64,000 nt of DNA from Otatea glauca (taxonomy: Eukaryota; Streptophyta; Magnoliopsida; Poales; Poaceae), in the NCBI GenBank assembly GCA_036346275.1, contig JAYEVK010000211.1, positions 1 through 64,000 on the forward strand. The letters run 5' to 3'. This document shows positions 8,851 through 20,868 of the stretch, piece by piece. Made by a program: the position numbers and the translations under genes. The first letter of the stretch is position 1. The number at the start of each line of letters is the position of its first letter. The notes under the pieces were generated by a model. The model saw only the letters and a list, made by a program, of their open reading frames with translations, was not told the origin of the DNA and did no database searches.

Positions 8851-11751
8851 ATGGATCCATCCCAGGTACTAATCCCGATTCCCAACAGTATTGATTAGTT
8901 TTTCCTTGGTCCTCTAGAAAATTTAGGCCTTGACTACAATTATTGATCAAGTAACTTCGCCTTCCTTTATCGGCTAGAGGGTATAATATTGAGGATTGGA
9001 GTAAGAGTTTTAGGGCTTGGCCGACTGCACTTAAAGGGTGGAAGAACTGGTATAACCGTGTAGCAGCCTAAAAAAGGGAGTCCTGGGAAAGAATGGGCAT
9101 AGCCGAGTGTATTCCTTTGAGTCTAGCCGATCCAGAAGCCAATGAGCCCTTGGTGGCCACGGCTTGTTATTTCTGGTCGGATGCTTTCAATGCCTTTATG
9201 TTTCACACCGGTCTAGTCGGCCCAACTTTGCTGGACGTTGCTCAGCTCTGCTGCTTGAGACCAGATGGGGAACAAATATCGGCTTTCAGTGCCAAACCAA
9301 AGTACAAACTGATTTGGTCCAAAGGTGAAGGATGGTCTAAATATATAGCCAATAATAACCAAGTAAATGGATTAGTATCGGACGAGGAGCACATCGCTTT
9401 CTTTAACCTGTGGCTTGACCGATTTCTGTTTTGTGGAGCTTCATTAGGGCCAACTCAAGTGTATCAGACTATCGCAGAAGGATTGGTAGAAGGCCATCGG
9501 CTAGCACTGGGAAAAACGTTTCTCGGAGCAGTGTACCAAATGAGGCATATTATTAGAAGTCGACTTTATACGGGTTTTGCCGATTTTACCGTGGGTAACG
9601 TGGGTGGTCCCTTATGGTTTATCCAAGTCTGGCTGCATTGCTTTTTTAGCCGACCCTTTGGTTTGGAGCCCACTGATGATACAGCCTTCCCAAGAGAAGA
9701 CAACCCAGAGAACGCCATCCCCCAATATCGAGCAAGCTGATCTTTTGGTGAATGGTTCATCATGTGCTCTGGAAATGAGATGAAAATCACAGCAGGCGAT
9801 TCGAGGAAGTACCTGTCTTTCTTACTTCATCTGAGCAATGAGGATTTGAAACAGCGAGACTTTTTTAGTTATAGCTCTGTGGTCGATTTTCCATGGCCTT
9901 CATTTCTGCATCTCGAAGCCGACAGTTCTTCTATGCCTCAGGAAACACTAGACTTGTATAAAATTTTCATTTCTCCTTGCATTCTTCATGTTGGTCTTCA
10001 TACAAGAAATCGGACATACCAGCCGTCATATGAATCCTACCATCCGTCTGTTTACGCAAGGCAACTGGGATTTGGTCAAGTGATCCCAAGTTTTCAGTTT
10101 CTTGATCGGTTTGAGCCAAGAGCCAGAGTCCATAATGTTGTATCAGCTGAAATTGTCTTTGAAGTAGCTGATGACCTGCAAGTCCAGTCTTTGCCACACT
10201 TCTTCCTGAACACCAGACGGGCAGGAGGGTATACCACATGGTGGTCAGTCATTGCAGAAGCCCTTTATCGGTCAATGTCTCTGTCAAACATTATTAATGA
10301 ATTTTTTCCAAATCTCTCGGAGCCGACGTTAGCGTCTAATGCCGATTCTAGCAGTGAGGCCACTTCGTCGGGATATACTAACACGAACGTAAATGTTTCT
10401 AGCGAGGTATTGGCTTAGAGTCTAAATCTCCCACTTTGTCTTTCATGAAGTTTTACCTTGAATCTAATTTTGTTATTCCTCTGCAGAACAAAGTTATTGG
10501 AAAGAAGTCGGCTTCAGGCCCATCGGGTGACGGCCAACCCAAAAAACAGCAGCAATCGGCTGCCATCACTGGCTATGCTTCCGGGTTTTTGGGTATTCAG
10601 AGCCCATCTCTATCGGACTTAGAGAAAAAGAAACAACCCAGTAAGTCTTTTATCGTTTACCCAATTTTCATCTCACAAGATTTTTTTTGCCCGATAAATT
10701 CTCAGAAAAGAAGTGAAAGTATACGAAGGCTGCTGCCAAGAAGGTCCGTCCCTAAGCCCAATGAGCAGAGCGGCGAGAGCTCGCCACATACGTCGGCCAC
10801 TGGAGAGGTAAAAAGTCGTACCTTTCGTAAGTATCAAAGTCTTTTAATACGTTGGCTTACCCTTTATTTCTTTTATAGCCAACGCAGTCAGCTTAGGTGG
10901 CGAAGATTTTAGCGGATCTCCCCAATATTTCATCGACGCCTCTCTCTCCTCTGCGGCCGATGCCAACAGCCCCTGTTGCAGATCTACCAGACATCTCTAA
11001 CCCGACAAATCTATTTGGCTTTTCTCTGGCCGATCTGAACGACCCCGAGATCATGGCTACGGATGATTATGACGCAGAGATCAGAAGGATTCTGGAGGTC
11101 TCGAAGGAAGCGCCGGCTGCCGTGACCTCTGCCCCAAGTATGCAGGAAAAACTTAACAAGCTTTTTGACCTAGTTATGAGGCCGCAATCGGAGATACTGG
11201 CGAACAATCAGCCGATCAGAGACGCCATGGCGGTCGTTGAAGCCGACCTACCTCCAGAGGCGATGCAAGCCCTCCTAAATGTATGCCACATGGACGAGAG
11301 GAGATTCGAAGTTGAGGAAGCATAGGCCAGAATTAATCGAGGTGAAGCCCAGGAAGCCGATCAAAAGCTTCTGGATGAGCTGGTCGCAGACGCGAAGTCA
11401 AAGAAACGCAAATTTGATGCCGACGCACAGCAGCTGAAGTCGACCAAGGAGTCCCTCTCCATGCTTGAAAACACAAAGAAATTTCTTTTAGACGAATTGG
11501 CCAAGACAGAAAAACAAATCCAAGAAAGCCAGAACTCAATGGAAAAAACTACGTCGGAGATAAAGGACCAAAAACTAAGCATCGCCATGGCTGTGGTAAG
11601 TGTGAAAAAACAATTGGCCAAGTTGGTACCAGTGCCAGCAAATGCAAAAGAAGACGATCGCATTATTGAAGAAGTTCAAAGCATGATCACAAAGGCCGCA
11701 GGTGCTCTGTCAGCTTTGGGCACAACTCTTCCTGGCTCAGCCATCCAGTGA
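8851..11751 (+). pseudogene. Antisense plant-mobile-domain (PMD) gene of T2
   Basis: ATG at 8851 opens a frame reading MDPSQVLIP, with in-frame stops at 8896-8898 and about 8944, a frameshift near 8990 and another stop near 9069. From about 8975 to 10406 it reads a PMD (PF10536 family): WKNWYNRV, SLADPEANEPL, ATACYFWSDAFNAF, GPTLLDVAQLCCL, GEGWSKYI, HIAFFNLWLDRFLFC. A TGA at 9738 splits it. Likely introns: 10407-10486, 10641-10705, 10808-10878. The last exon encodes acidic and coiled-coil sequence (QEKLNKLFDLV, LDELAKTEKQIQ) with one stop at 11323 and ends at 11751. PMD proteins include host MAIN/MAIL1 and many transposon-borne copies; the molecular role is unclear. It converges with integrase, 184 bp apart. 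Confidence 0.82.
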
Positions 11752-11935
11752 TCGATTGAAATGTAAAACTTTGTTGGTTATTTTGGAATACTCAGGATAT
11801 TTTGTAACTCTTATAATCGGCTGTTTAACCGATTTTCATCCCGCTTACTAGTAGTATCTTCTGAGTCTGCAATCCTTTCAGCCGACTTAACAGCATCGTG
11901 TTAATCTTGGCCTTCTGGACGTAATCCTTAGTCGG
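11752..11935. other. Convergent intergenic segment of T2
   Basis: 184 bp between the stop of the antisense PMD gene and the stop of the minus-strand polyprotein. It is AT-rich; no open frame continues through it. Both transcripts must end here or overlap. Confidence 0.55.
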
Positions 11936-13108
11936 CTAGGCTCCAACACAAACGCTAGGATAATACTTCTTTAAATATTTCTCGTTAATAGCTTTAGGCA
12001 AAACATATCCTTCCAACGTTTCTATTACGTACGAATTTCCACCGACTAGCCGATTAACTTTGTATGGTCCTTCCCACGTAGGTGACTATTTTCCGAATTG
12101 GTTATCTTTTGAACCAACAGGTAATATCATTTTCCATACTAAATCGGCTTGATCGAAAGATTTAGGCATGACCTTTTTATTATACGCCTTCGCAACCCTG
12201 ATTTTATTCTTCTTAAGCCGATCGAGTGTAGACAAACGTAATTCTTCCAATTCATCCAAGTTGTCGATCATCAAATTGTTATAATCTTGAGCCGATAAAT
12301 CGTTCTGTCTGGCTACTCGCATGGATTCAATGTTGATCTCCACGGGTAAAACGGCTTCTTGACCATACACCAACTGGTAAGGTGAAAGTTTCGTCGCTCC
12401 GTGATAAGCTAGCCGATACGCCCAAAGCGACTCCGATAGAGTTGAGTGCCAATTCCTTGGTTTTTCATCGATCTTTCTTTTGATCAGCTTAATTAGCGTT
12501 TTGTTGGACGACTCGGCTTGTCCATTAGCCTGAGCATAGTATAGGGATGAATTCAACAGTTTAATCCCCAGACTTGTCGCGTAACTCTAAAACTCATTAG
12601 ACATGAATACCGTCCCTTGATCGGTCGTAATTGTTTGCGGTATTCCAAACTGATGGACAATGTGCTCATTGATAAAACCAATGGCTTCGACACTGGTAAC
12701 TTTCTTGAGTGGTATAGCTTCAACCCATTTAGAGAAATAATCGGTTGCGGCCAAAATAAACTTATGGCCTTTACATGAAGAGGGATATATTTGGCAGATT
12801 ACATCTATTCCCCAACCTCTGAACGTCCATGGCTTGATAATTGGGTGCAAAGCCGATGCTGGTGCTAATTGAATATTGCAAAATTTCTAACAAGTCTGGC
12901 AACCTTTATAATATTTAAAACAATCCTCTAGCATTGTCGGCCAAAAATAACCTGTTCGTCTAAGGATCCATTTCATCTTATGAGCCAATTGGTGAGATCC
13001 GCAAATACCTTCATGTACCTCACCCATTGCTACCCGTGCTTCTTCGGCTCCAAGACACCTCAATAGCAAGCCTTCCATCGTCCGATAATACAGTGTCTCA
13101 TCCATCAC
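11936..13108 (-). pseudogene. Integrase of T2
   Basis: Zinc-binding motif: EVHEGICGSH with later GCQTC (13000-12890). Catalytic core: Asp in AATDYFSKWVEA, Asp in ITTDQGTVF, Glu in NGQAESSNK, all three kept. Core end LVYGQEAVLPVEI and the tail WEGPYKVNRLVGG lead to a stop at 11936-11938. Stops after GCQTC, after FMSNEF (near 12587) and near 12086 break the frame into three segments. The spacing of domains is otherwise normal for a Tat integrase. Confidence 0.87.
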
Positions 13109-13988
13109 AATGTATTTTAAGCTTGATGTCTAACCTTGCGTTCTTTCGACTTAGATGGGTCGATCAGGTAATTTTCTATCTGTGTTCTCCAATCCATGAT
13201 ATCTACGCACATGACGGCTTTATCTACTAGCTCAGTTACCTGATATCGGCCAAAGTTTTTGTACCTCAATGATTGCTGAGACAGGGCATTAGCTCTATCG
13301 TTCAATTCTCGAGGGACATGACCGATAGAAAATGATGTAAATGAGCTGATGATCTCGAAGCATTGTTCTAGATATTTCAGCAGTACTTCGTCTCGGCATT
13401 GGTATTCTCCTTTTATTTACTGTACAATTAACATAGAATCCCCGTACGCCTCAACCGCACATACTCCGATATTTTCTAATAATTGCAAACCTTTGAGCAA
13501 TGCTTCATATTCTGCCTGATTATTTGAGCATCAGCTGTTTAATCGAAATGCAAATTCAAAGTTATGCCCTTTGGGTGATATGAGCACTACATCGATGCTA
13601 TCGCCCTCTCTGCATACATACCCATCAGAAAACAATTGCCAAGGAGCTACGGATACCAAGTCGGCAGCAGTGTCATGTCCTATTATAAAATCGGCTAGAA
13701 CTTGCCCTTTGACTGTTTTGGCCGATTCATAAGACAAGTCGAACTCAACCAAGACATAAGCCCATTTGCCAAGTCGACCCCGTAGGATTGGAGCTGATAA
13801 CATATATTTTATAACATCGGTTTTACAGATCACCTTACAAGTCGATGCAAATATATAATGCCTTAACTTCGTGCATAAGAAATATAAAGATAAACATAAT
13901 TTCTCAACGAAAGGGTACCTGACTTCCGCATCAAGTAGTCGTCGGCTTAAATAAAAGATAACTCTTTCCTTACCATCAACCTCTTGTG
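13109..13988 (-). pseudogene. RNase H region of T2
   Basis: The remains of the first RNase H (13840-13988) are followed by a connection ILRGRLGKWAYVLVEFDL and a second, plant-type RNase H. The latter keeps four acidic motifs: FSDGYVCREG, NNQAEYEALLKGL, AYGDSMLIV and ELNDRANALS. Stops interrupt it around 13530 and 13420. Two RNase H domains in tandem support the Tat assignment. Confidence 0.8.
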
Positions 13989-15307
13989 CTAGAACAGCTC
14001 AATAGTTTCCTCTTGACCGATATATATAGTCCGAAGGAACCCTTTTAAATAGTGCTGACCAAAGCTGGGGATGGACAAATATCTTTTAACATCATAAAAA
14101 GCCTTTTGCTGATCGGCTCCCCACACAAATTCTTGATTATCCTTCAACTTCAACAGCGGGGTAAAAGCATGAATTCTGCCGAAAAGGTTTGAGATAAACC
14201 TCCGTAGATAATTAATCTTGCCGATCAACTTTTGTAATTCGTTTTTGCATGCCAGCGGCTTGGTGTTGGCTATGGCTTTCACTTTTGCTTGATTAACCTC
14301 AATACCTCTCTCATGTACCATAAAGCCTAAAAATTGCCCAGCCGACATGCCAAACGCACATTTGAAAGGATTCATCTTCAAGCCATGTGATCTTATGTTC
14401 TGGAAAACTTTTTCTAAATCGGCCAAATGCTGCAAATCATCTGCCGATTTTACTACGACATCGTCAATATATATTTCAATGATGTGACTGATTAAGTCAT
14501 GAAAAATTAGGTTCATGGCTCGTTGATATGTTGCCCCAGCATTTATTAAGCCAGAAGTCATAACCGTCCACTCGAATAAACCTATGGCTCCAGGACATCT
14601 GAAAGCTGTCTTTGGTATACCGGCTTATACCATGAGTATCTAGTTGTATCCGGCATTTCCATCTAGAAAACTTATGATTTTATTCCCTGATGTAGCATCG
14701 ATAAGCATATCGGCTATCGGCATCGGGTATTCATCTTTTGGTGTCGCTTTATTCAAATCTCTAAAGTCGACACATACTCAAGTTTTCGTTTTCTTCATAT
14801 TGGAACAATGTTGGAAACCCACTCTGCATATCGACAAGGTCTTATAAATTTAGCCTCCAACGATCGCTCTATTTCTTCTTTTATAATTTTATACAGAGCC
14901 AGATTAAAATGCCTAGGGTACTGTTTAAACGGTCGATAACCTTGTTTAATGGGTAGCCGATGTTCTACCAATTGTCGGCTTAAACCAGGCATCTCGTGAT
15001 ACTCCCAAGCAAAACAATCTTTATATTCTCTAAGAATTTCGATTAACTTCTCTTTATATTTTACATCTAATTTCGCGCTAATAAAAGTTGGTCTTTTTCT
15101 ATCACCACTACCTATATCAACTTCTTCAAGCAGATCGGTGGACGTAAAGCCTTGACCCAACTTTTCAACCTCTTGAAAGTCTTCTATAGCCTCATAGCTA
15201 TTCGTTGTTTGCCGATAGCTTTGTATTTTGTCTTGTAATGCCTTCTTTGTTTTCTTGTCCTGTCGGCGTAGCACCGTTTGCTCGATCAAACGTGAGTGGT
15301 TTGACAC
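13989..15307 (-). pseudogene. pol: Reverse transcriptase of T2
   Basis: N-terminal part (15197-14795): FAWEYHEMPGL, VEHRLPIKQGYRPFKQ, EAKFIRPCRYAEWVSN. A damaged stretch (14560-14795) follows in which VDFRDLNKA, SFLDGNAGYN and the TAFRCPGAIG region can still be read with stops. Then 14561-13989 is open, with GLINAGATYQRAMN and the catalytic YIDDVVVK near 14450-14475, LGFMVHERGIEVN and the KINYLRRFISN segment. The catalytic Asp pair is intact. At least three stops lie in the fingers and palm. Confidence 0.87.
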
Positions 15308-15950
15308 TGATCGGCATAAGTCCTGTTTTGCTCACGCAGATGAAATCGCAATCTTCTAGTGTCTTTCCCGATATACACCCTGCTTCTTCATGTTGCCAAT
15401 TCGCGTCGGAACTGGCCAAGGCAATGTGAGCCGATGTGTCGGCCGTGACAATTTCAACTTCCTCTCTGTTCCATTGGACAAGCGCTTGATGCATAGTCGA
15501 CGGAATACAGTAGTTGGCGTGAATCCAATCTCTCCCAAGTAGAACGCTATAGTTGCCCTTGGCGTCGATGACAAAAAATGCGGTCGGCAAAGTTTTGCTA
15601 CCGACAGTCAGTTCTGTAACCATGACGCCTTTGGCTTCAGTTGGATCGCTAGTGAAGTCGTTTAGAACCATGTTAGTTTTAATCAAGTCTTCATCGGACT
15701 TACCCAGTTTCTTGCAAGTCATATAGGGCATCAAGTTTACTGTGGCTCCACCGTCTACCAGCATCCTTGATATCGGCTTTCCATTTATATACCCTTTCAG
15801 ATATAATGGTTTCAGATGCCGATGATCGTCTCTTGGCTTTTCGAAGATTGCGTTTTGGACTCCCGAGCATGATTGGGCAAAAGTTTCTTTAGCCGATTCA
15901 GTTTTGATTTTGAATTCGGCTGGCAACGTGAACACCATATTGATATCCAT
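15198..15950 (-). pseudogene. Aspartic protease of T2
   Basis: Open frame of 250 residues. Active-site motif LVDGGATVNLMP (about residues 66-77), then LLGRDWIHANYC (about 136-147), the two signatures of plant gypsy proteases. An upstream KPLYLKGYINGKPI strand matches the family. It overlaps the next reading frame (RT part, up to 15307) in another frame by about 110 bp. That indicates a frameshift mutation rather than a programmed site, because relatives have one frame. The catalytic Asp is retained. Confidence 0.85.
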
Positions 15951-16010
15951 TGGGGTGTATCATCCTAATCATGGGAGAATCTAGATCATCTGCCGACTCA
16001 AAATCTTCTA

Positions 16011-18730
16011 CTACTGTTCCTTTTTCCTCCATTCCTTCTTAACGACATTGATCGGACGAAGCTCATTGAAAGCCTCATCCCTCTGTTTTTCTGCGTCTGC
16101 CTCCCGGATCTCTTGAATCCTTAATCTCTGAAGCCGTCTGCGCTGCGATCGGCTGAGGCCAGACGGACACCACCTAGGCTTGGGCTCTACTGGCTTTCGT
16201 ATCTGGCCAGCCAAATTTTCTCGGTCTAAATTGGGCCTTAGCGTTTCGACCTGGTCCTGTACCTGGTTCGGTTCAGATATCCTCTCGTGAACTGGCCTCC
16301 TGTAACCTTTGGCGTGATTTCGAATCGGCCCAGGCAGCCTATCTCTAGCCGATTGTCTTGGCCAATCGTCACGGGGGTAATGCTCCATCGGACATGTATA
16401 CGGAGATGGTAGTGCTACTCCCCTTTCCCAACAAAACTGCCAAAAAGGACATCTTCTATGGGCCCTCTCCACATTTTTGGTGTGATATAAATTATCCCAC
16501 CGGCGAGTAGAATGTCGTGGTCGACTGTTCATTCTTTCATATTTCTCCATCAATTGTGGAAATGTTGGTCCCGGCCTTTTGGCCGATTACCTTGATGGCG
16601 ATTTTTCAGCTTTGTACCATTTACCCACCTAAGGATTTCCCTTGGGTTTAATGGTCCACTAATTTTTTCCTTCATGATCGGCTTCTATTTGTAATGAGCT
16701 GATCGTAATTTTCAACGTCTGGCCGCCGTTTGAATTCGACTGAATATTGACCTGCCGATCCTTCTTTGGCTCAACATGCATCGGCTCCTTTCCTTTAGCT
16801 GAACATTGAACCATGCTAATTGGTAATGGATTAGCGTCAACTTGCATGGTCGGCTCATCAGCAAATTTTAGCCGACCATCTTCAATAGCCGATTGGATCT
16901 GTTGACGAAAAATATTGCAGTCGTTAGTATTGTGAGAAAAAGAGTGGTGCCACTTGCAATACCTGCGTTTCTTGATCTCGTCAGCTGATGGTATAATATG
17001 TCCCTCGGGCAATCATATTATCTTTTCTTGTAATAATAAATCAAAAATACGATCACATTTAGAAACATCAAAGGCATACTTAACTTTCGACTTATTTCTA
17101 GTCGGCTTTAGCCAAGAACAGACTAGGGACTTTTTAGACCCTTTTACCCATTCGGCTATATTTATTTCTACTTCATCATCCTCCGAAGAATCGCTTGGGC
17201 AATAATCCACCATATTGACTTTAACTTTATCCTTTTCTTTATTGCCGTTATTTTTAAATCTATCTTTAAACGCTTTATTATCTGGGAATCGGCTGTCCTG
17301 AACCGATACACGATGAAACAGATGGCTTAAATCGGTGAACTCTTGCCCTCCAAATTTCTCTCTAAGTGGTGGAATTAATCCTTGAAAAGCCAAGTCTGCA
17401 AGTTGGTTATCGGGCAACGTGACACTAAAACATCGGTTTCTAATTTCTCTGAACCTCTTAATGTAATCAGTTACCGATTCTCCAACTCTCTGGCGAACAG
17501 AACTTAGGTCGGGAATCCTTAGTTCTAAACTTCCTGAGAAAAAATTTTCGTGGAATCGGCTTTCCAAATCGTTCCATAAGTGGACCGAATTCGGAGGCAA
17601 ACAAGTAAACCAAGTAAAGGCTGCCCCGAACAGTGACAACGGGAACAGTCTTATTTTCAGTCCATCGAACTGAGCTGCTTCGCCGCATTGAGCGATAAAG
17701 CGTCCGATGTGTTCTAGAGTAGTAGTTGAGTCGTCACCGGAGAATTTTGCAAAATCCGGGACTCTAAAATTGTGGGGGTAAGGCATACGATCTAAGTAAT
17801 CAGGATACGACTTTCTGTAGCCGATAACCTTCCCCTTCGGTTGTATGCCGAATTGGTCCCTCAAGATAGCGGAGATTTGGTCGGCCCAGTTTACATTATC
17901 TGCCATTGGCACCGCAGGCCCTTGATAATGTTGATCATAGTTGGCATTCTGCCCCCGAGTGCAAACTCGGGTTGCCAATTATGATGAGTCGACGACACAT
18001 GGGTATACTGATCATACCTATTATGCCTGACTTGAAGTTCAAGTATTGGGACGAAAGGCTTTGAATAAGTTACTACCCTATGTGGACCTAGATTTCTAAG
18101 CTGGGTAGGTTCATGCGGGTATCAATCAGGCCCAATCGGCTGTGAGACCGATTGTGGAAAAGCATAGAACGGAGCCGACGGCGACAGATTTGTTGATGCG
18201 TCCAACTTAGCAGCGTCGGTGTATGCATGGTAATGGCTCACCCCACTTGGCCGAGGGTCTTTAGGCAATATTATGGTCGGCTGAGTAGGCATCATGGTAG
18301 GGGGTGAGGTTATAGCCGATGGTTTAGAATCGGCCGTTGTGCTCTGCGTATTTTGTGCTACTGAAAAAACAGGATAATTCGGCAGAGCTTGCAATGGGTC
18401 AAGCATACTACATGACGAGGCTAACTCTTGGGCTATGGTTTTAACACTATTTACTATCATCAACTTAAGCATTGTCACAAGAGCCGATGATTGGTTTATT
18501 AAGACGTGGTGCACAGACTGATTAATCATAGCCGATAATTTGGCTTGAGCAGGCAGATATCGGCTTACCGGTTCTGTGACACCCGCATCTCCCAGGGCGT
18601 TGACCGTAGGCAGGGTGGATTTTTGAGTGACGCCACGTCTAGTCTTCTGATAACAGCTTAGCATCATCTCCTCTAAAACAATTTTCCGATCTTCAATCTC
18701 TTCACGTTGTTCTGCAGTCAAATCGTCCAT
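16011..18730 (-). pseudogene. gag: gag and zinc-finger linker of T2
   Basis: N-terminal variable part (18730-18122), then the gag core (17978-17013): KFSGDDSTTTLEHIGRF, AAFTWFTCLPPNSV, VTDYIKRFREIRNRCFS, LADLAFQGLIPPLR. A TGA at about 17013-17015 interrupts the frame, which continues as YCKWHHSFSHNTNDC (C-H-H-C-type knuckle, near 16930). A later segment (16553-16011) has a second metal-binding-like CPFWQFC...CPMEHY and a basic SRSQRRRLQRLR stretch. The core is long for gypsy, as in Tat elements. Frames are broken between 18122 and 17978 and between 16659 and 16553. Confidence 0.85.
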
Positions 18731-18796
18731 TGTTGGGACGATTATAGCTTCTGTGTTGAGATCGGATGGCGGAATCGACTTTCACGATGAAGCGAT

Positions 18797-18813
18797 GTCC
18801 CACCGGCGTGCCA
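18797..18813 (-). promoter_or_regulatory. Primer-binding site of T2
   Basis: The minus strand reads TGGCACGCCGGTGGGAC, starting five bases after the end of the 5' LTR. The TGG start and position fit a tRNA primer site. I could not assign the tRNA from memory. Confidence 0.65.
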
Positions 18814-18818
18814 GAGTG

Positions 18819-19463
18819 TGTTGGCGTCAAAAACTTGATGTAGGGTTTCGGCGGACAAGACACCGCATTTAACCCGGTTCGAGCGTGCGGTCGATTTGAC
18901 CTATAACCCACAAGGTAAAAATATAAAATGCACACAAAGCCGATCGTGAAGATCAATCGGCTTAGACTTAATCAGCTTGAAGCCGATCAAGATCGAGGAA
19001 ACAAGGTAAGTCTGATTAGCCGATTAAGGCTAATCAGATGATAAAAGTAGATCGATTCTGAAGAAGGCGATGTGCAACAAAATCAGAACAAATCAAACCT
19101 GGGGAAGAAGATCAACAATCGGCGATGCGCAACTTTATTGATCAAGATCGAATTACAATGACTAAGTTACAAAAGCTACTCCTAGTCGACAGGAAAAAGT
19201 AAGAAAGTAAAGGCTGGTTGATTGTATTGTATTGGATCCTTTTGCAGTTTGCTTCGACCCTTCTTTTATACCCATTGGCCGATCGTATCCTTTTACAACA
19301 CGTTTCAAGTCCTGATCTGTATCAGCCTTATCTCGGACGGTTGTTTCTTTAAAGATCTTGCTGTTACCAAATATCTTCAAATCTTTCCAACCTGTCCGTT
19401 AACTTCCGGGTATCTAATTTTATTGCCGATTTTGACTAGACTTGCCAAATTTTGGTGCAAACA
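18819..19463 (-). repeat. 5' LTR of T2
   Basis: 645 bp, TG...CA, homologous to 7860-8519. The minus-strand TATA box GTATAAAAG at 19263-19271 would drive the gag-pol transcript. Followed on the right by the target duplication CTATG (19464-19468). Confidence 0.93.
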
Positions 19464-19468
19464 CTATG

Positions 19469-20160
19469 TTATTTCTTTAATGCAATCTCTTGCAATTTTA
19501 TTGATCCTGATGTGCTAGACAACTTACAAATTGAGGTGGTGCAGACTCTATGTCAGCTTGAGATACATTTCCCACCATCGTTATTTGACGTCATGGTCCA
19601 CCTTGTTGTTCACCTTGTTAGAGAGATTAAGATATGTAGACCCGCATTCCTACGTTATATGTATCCGTTCGAGAGGTACATGGGTATATTAAAGTCCTAT
19701 GTGAGGAATCGATCGAAGCCTGAGGGTAGTATTGTTGAAGATTATGGAACTGAAGAGGTTATTGAGTTATGCGTAGACTATCTCAGGAAAAGACAAGCAA
19801 TCGGTATTGCTGTATCTCGCCATGAGGGCAGACTTGCTAGCAAAAGAACCGTTGGGTCGAAACTAACGAGGCCACGATTTGATATGTATTGCAAATCACA
19901 TCTGATAGTCTTGCAGCACAGCGCAGAAGTTGTATGGTACATCGAGCAGCACAAGTTGATATTATGGGAAGAGAATCCACATATGGATGAGCTTTCCATC
20001 ACGCGAGAACACAACGATAGATTTCTCATATGGTTCAAACAAAAGGTGGAGGTCTCTAGTGAGAATTTGAAATAGTTGGCTGCTAGACCTAGATTTAATG
20101 TACAGACATGGTAGGGGTATGATATTAATGGGTACACCTTTTACACTTAAAAGTCAGGAT
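19469..20160 (+). pseudogene. CACTA A transposase, C-terminal part (DUF4218-like)
   Basis: Continues the 7639-7859 fragment directly (YFFNAISC). The DUF4218 signature is clear: LEIHFPPSLFDVMVHL, HLVREIKICRP, YPFERYMGILKSYVRNR, GSIVEDYGTEE, then EENPHMDEL and WFKQKVEV. The DUF4216 start (GYDINGYTFYT) is read in another frame near 20120-20150, after a stop. The sequence then breaks off into the hairpin array, while the homologous CACTA C continues for another 450 bp; DUF4216 is thus deleted here. These proteins are the TnpD-like transposases that cut at CACTA ends. The catalytic DDE part is not present in this window for copy A. Confidence 0.88.
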
Positions 20161-20183
20161 GCAAAGAGTGCTCTGGAAATTAT

Positions 20184-20832
20184 ATGTCGGTTTTTGAAAA
20201 AATCGATAGTGATATTGGAGCATTTGTGTCGGTTTTTGTGAAAAACCGATAATGATATTCAAACATATGTGTCGGTCTTCTTAAACAACCGATAGTGATA
20301 TCCAAACATTTGTGTCGGTTTTTTGAAAAACCAATAGTGATGTTCTATCCATGGGTCTGTGCAGTGGCATGTATTTGTGTCAGTTTCTTTAAAAAAACCG
20401 ATAGTGATGTTCACTTTATTTGCTAAAAAACATACAGTGCTCTGGAAATTATTTGTGTTGGTTTTTTGAAAAAAAACGATAGTGATATTGGAGCATTTGT
20501 GTTGGTTTTTTTGAAAAACCGATAGTGATATTCAAACATTTGTGTCAGTGTTCTTAAAGAACCGATAGTGATATCCAAACATTTGTGTCAGTTTTTTTAT
20601 AAAACCAATAGTAATAGTTAAACATTTGTGTTGATTTTCTTGAAAAACCGATAGTGACATGTAAACATTTGTGTCAGATTTTTTGAAAAAACCGATAGTG
20701 ATATTGGGGAATTTGTGTCGGTTTTTTAAGAAACAGATAGTGATATGTAAACATTTGTCTCGATTTTTCTAAAAAAACCGATAGTGATATTGGAGCATTT
20801 GTGTCGGTTTTTTTAAAAACCGATAGTGATAT
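20184..20832. repeat. Internal hairpin array of CACTA A (about 14 units)
   Basis: Degenerate units of about 37-55 bp, each of the form GTCGGTTTTTT, a few bases, AAAAACCGATAGTGAT. Every unit is self-complementary (CGGTTTTT with AAAAACCG) and can fold back. I count about 14 copies of the GATAGTGAT word. The composition resembles CACTA subterminal repeats, but the array lies between transposase and second gene, not at the end. The same motif follows the transposase of CACTA C. Confidence 0.85.
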
Positions 20833-20868
20833 GTGTAGGGTTCATCTTTTTGTTAACCACTCACTGGA

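Larger units (their letters stand above)
7860..19463 (-). mobile_element. Tat-lineage gypsy element T2 with antisense PMD gene
   Basis: Complete element of 11.6 kb. LTRs at 7860-8519 and 18819-19463 start TGTTGGCGTC and end GGTGCAAACA. The 5-bp target duplication CTATG is found at 7855-7859 and 19464-19468. Gag and pol run on the minus strand from 18730 to 11936. A separate gene on the plus strand (8851-11751) lies between pol and the 3' LTR and converges on pol. It inserted into the transposase of CACTA A and is therefore younger. The two LTRs differ by roughly one base in twelve by eye (not computed). All coding frames have stops, so it cannot be autonomous now. Confidence 0.93.

Noticed and set aside
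20184..20832. CRISPR-like array of short repeats
   Set aside because: Units are palindromic, degenerate and contiguous with no unique spacers of constant length; the context is a plant CACTA transposon.
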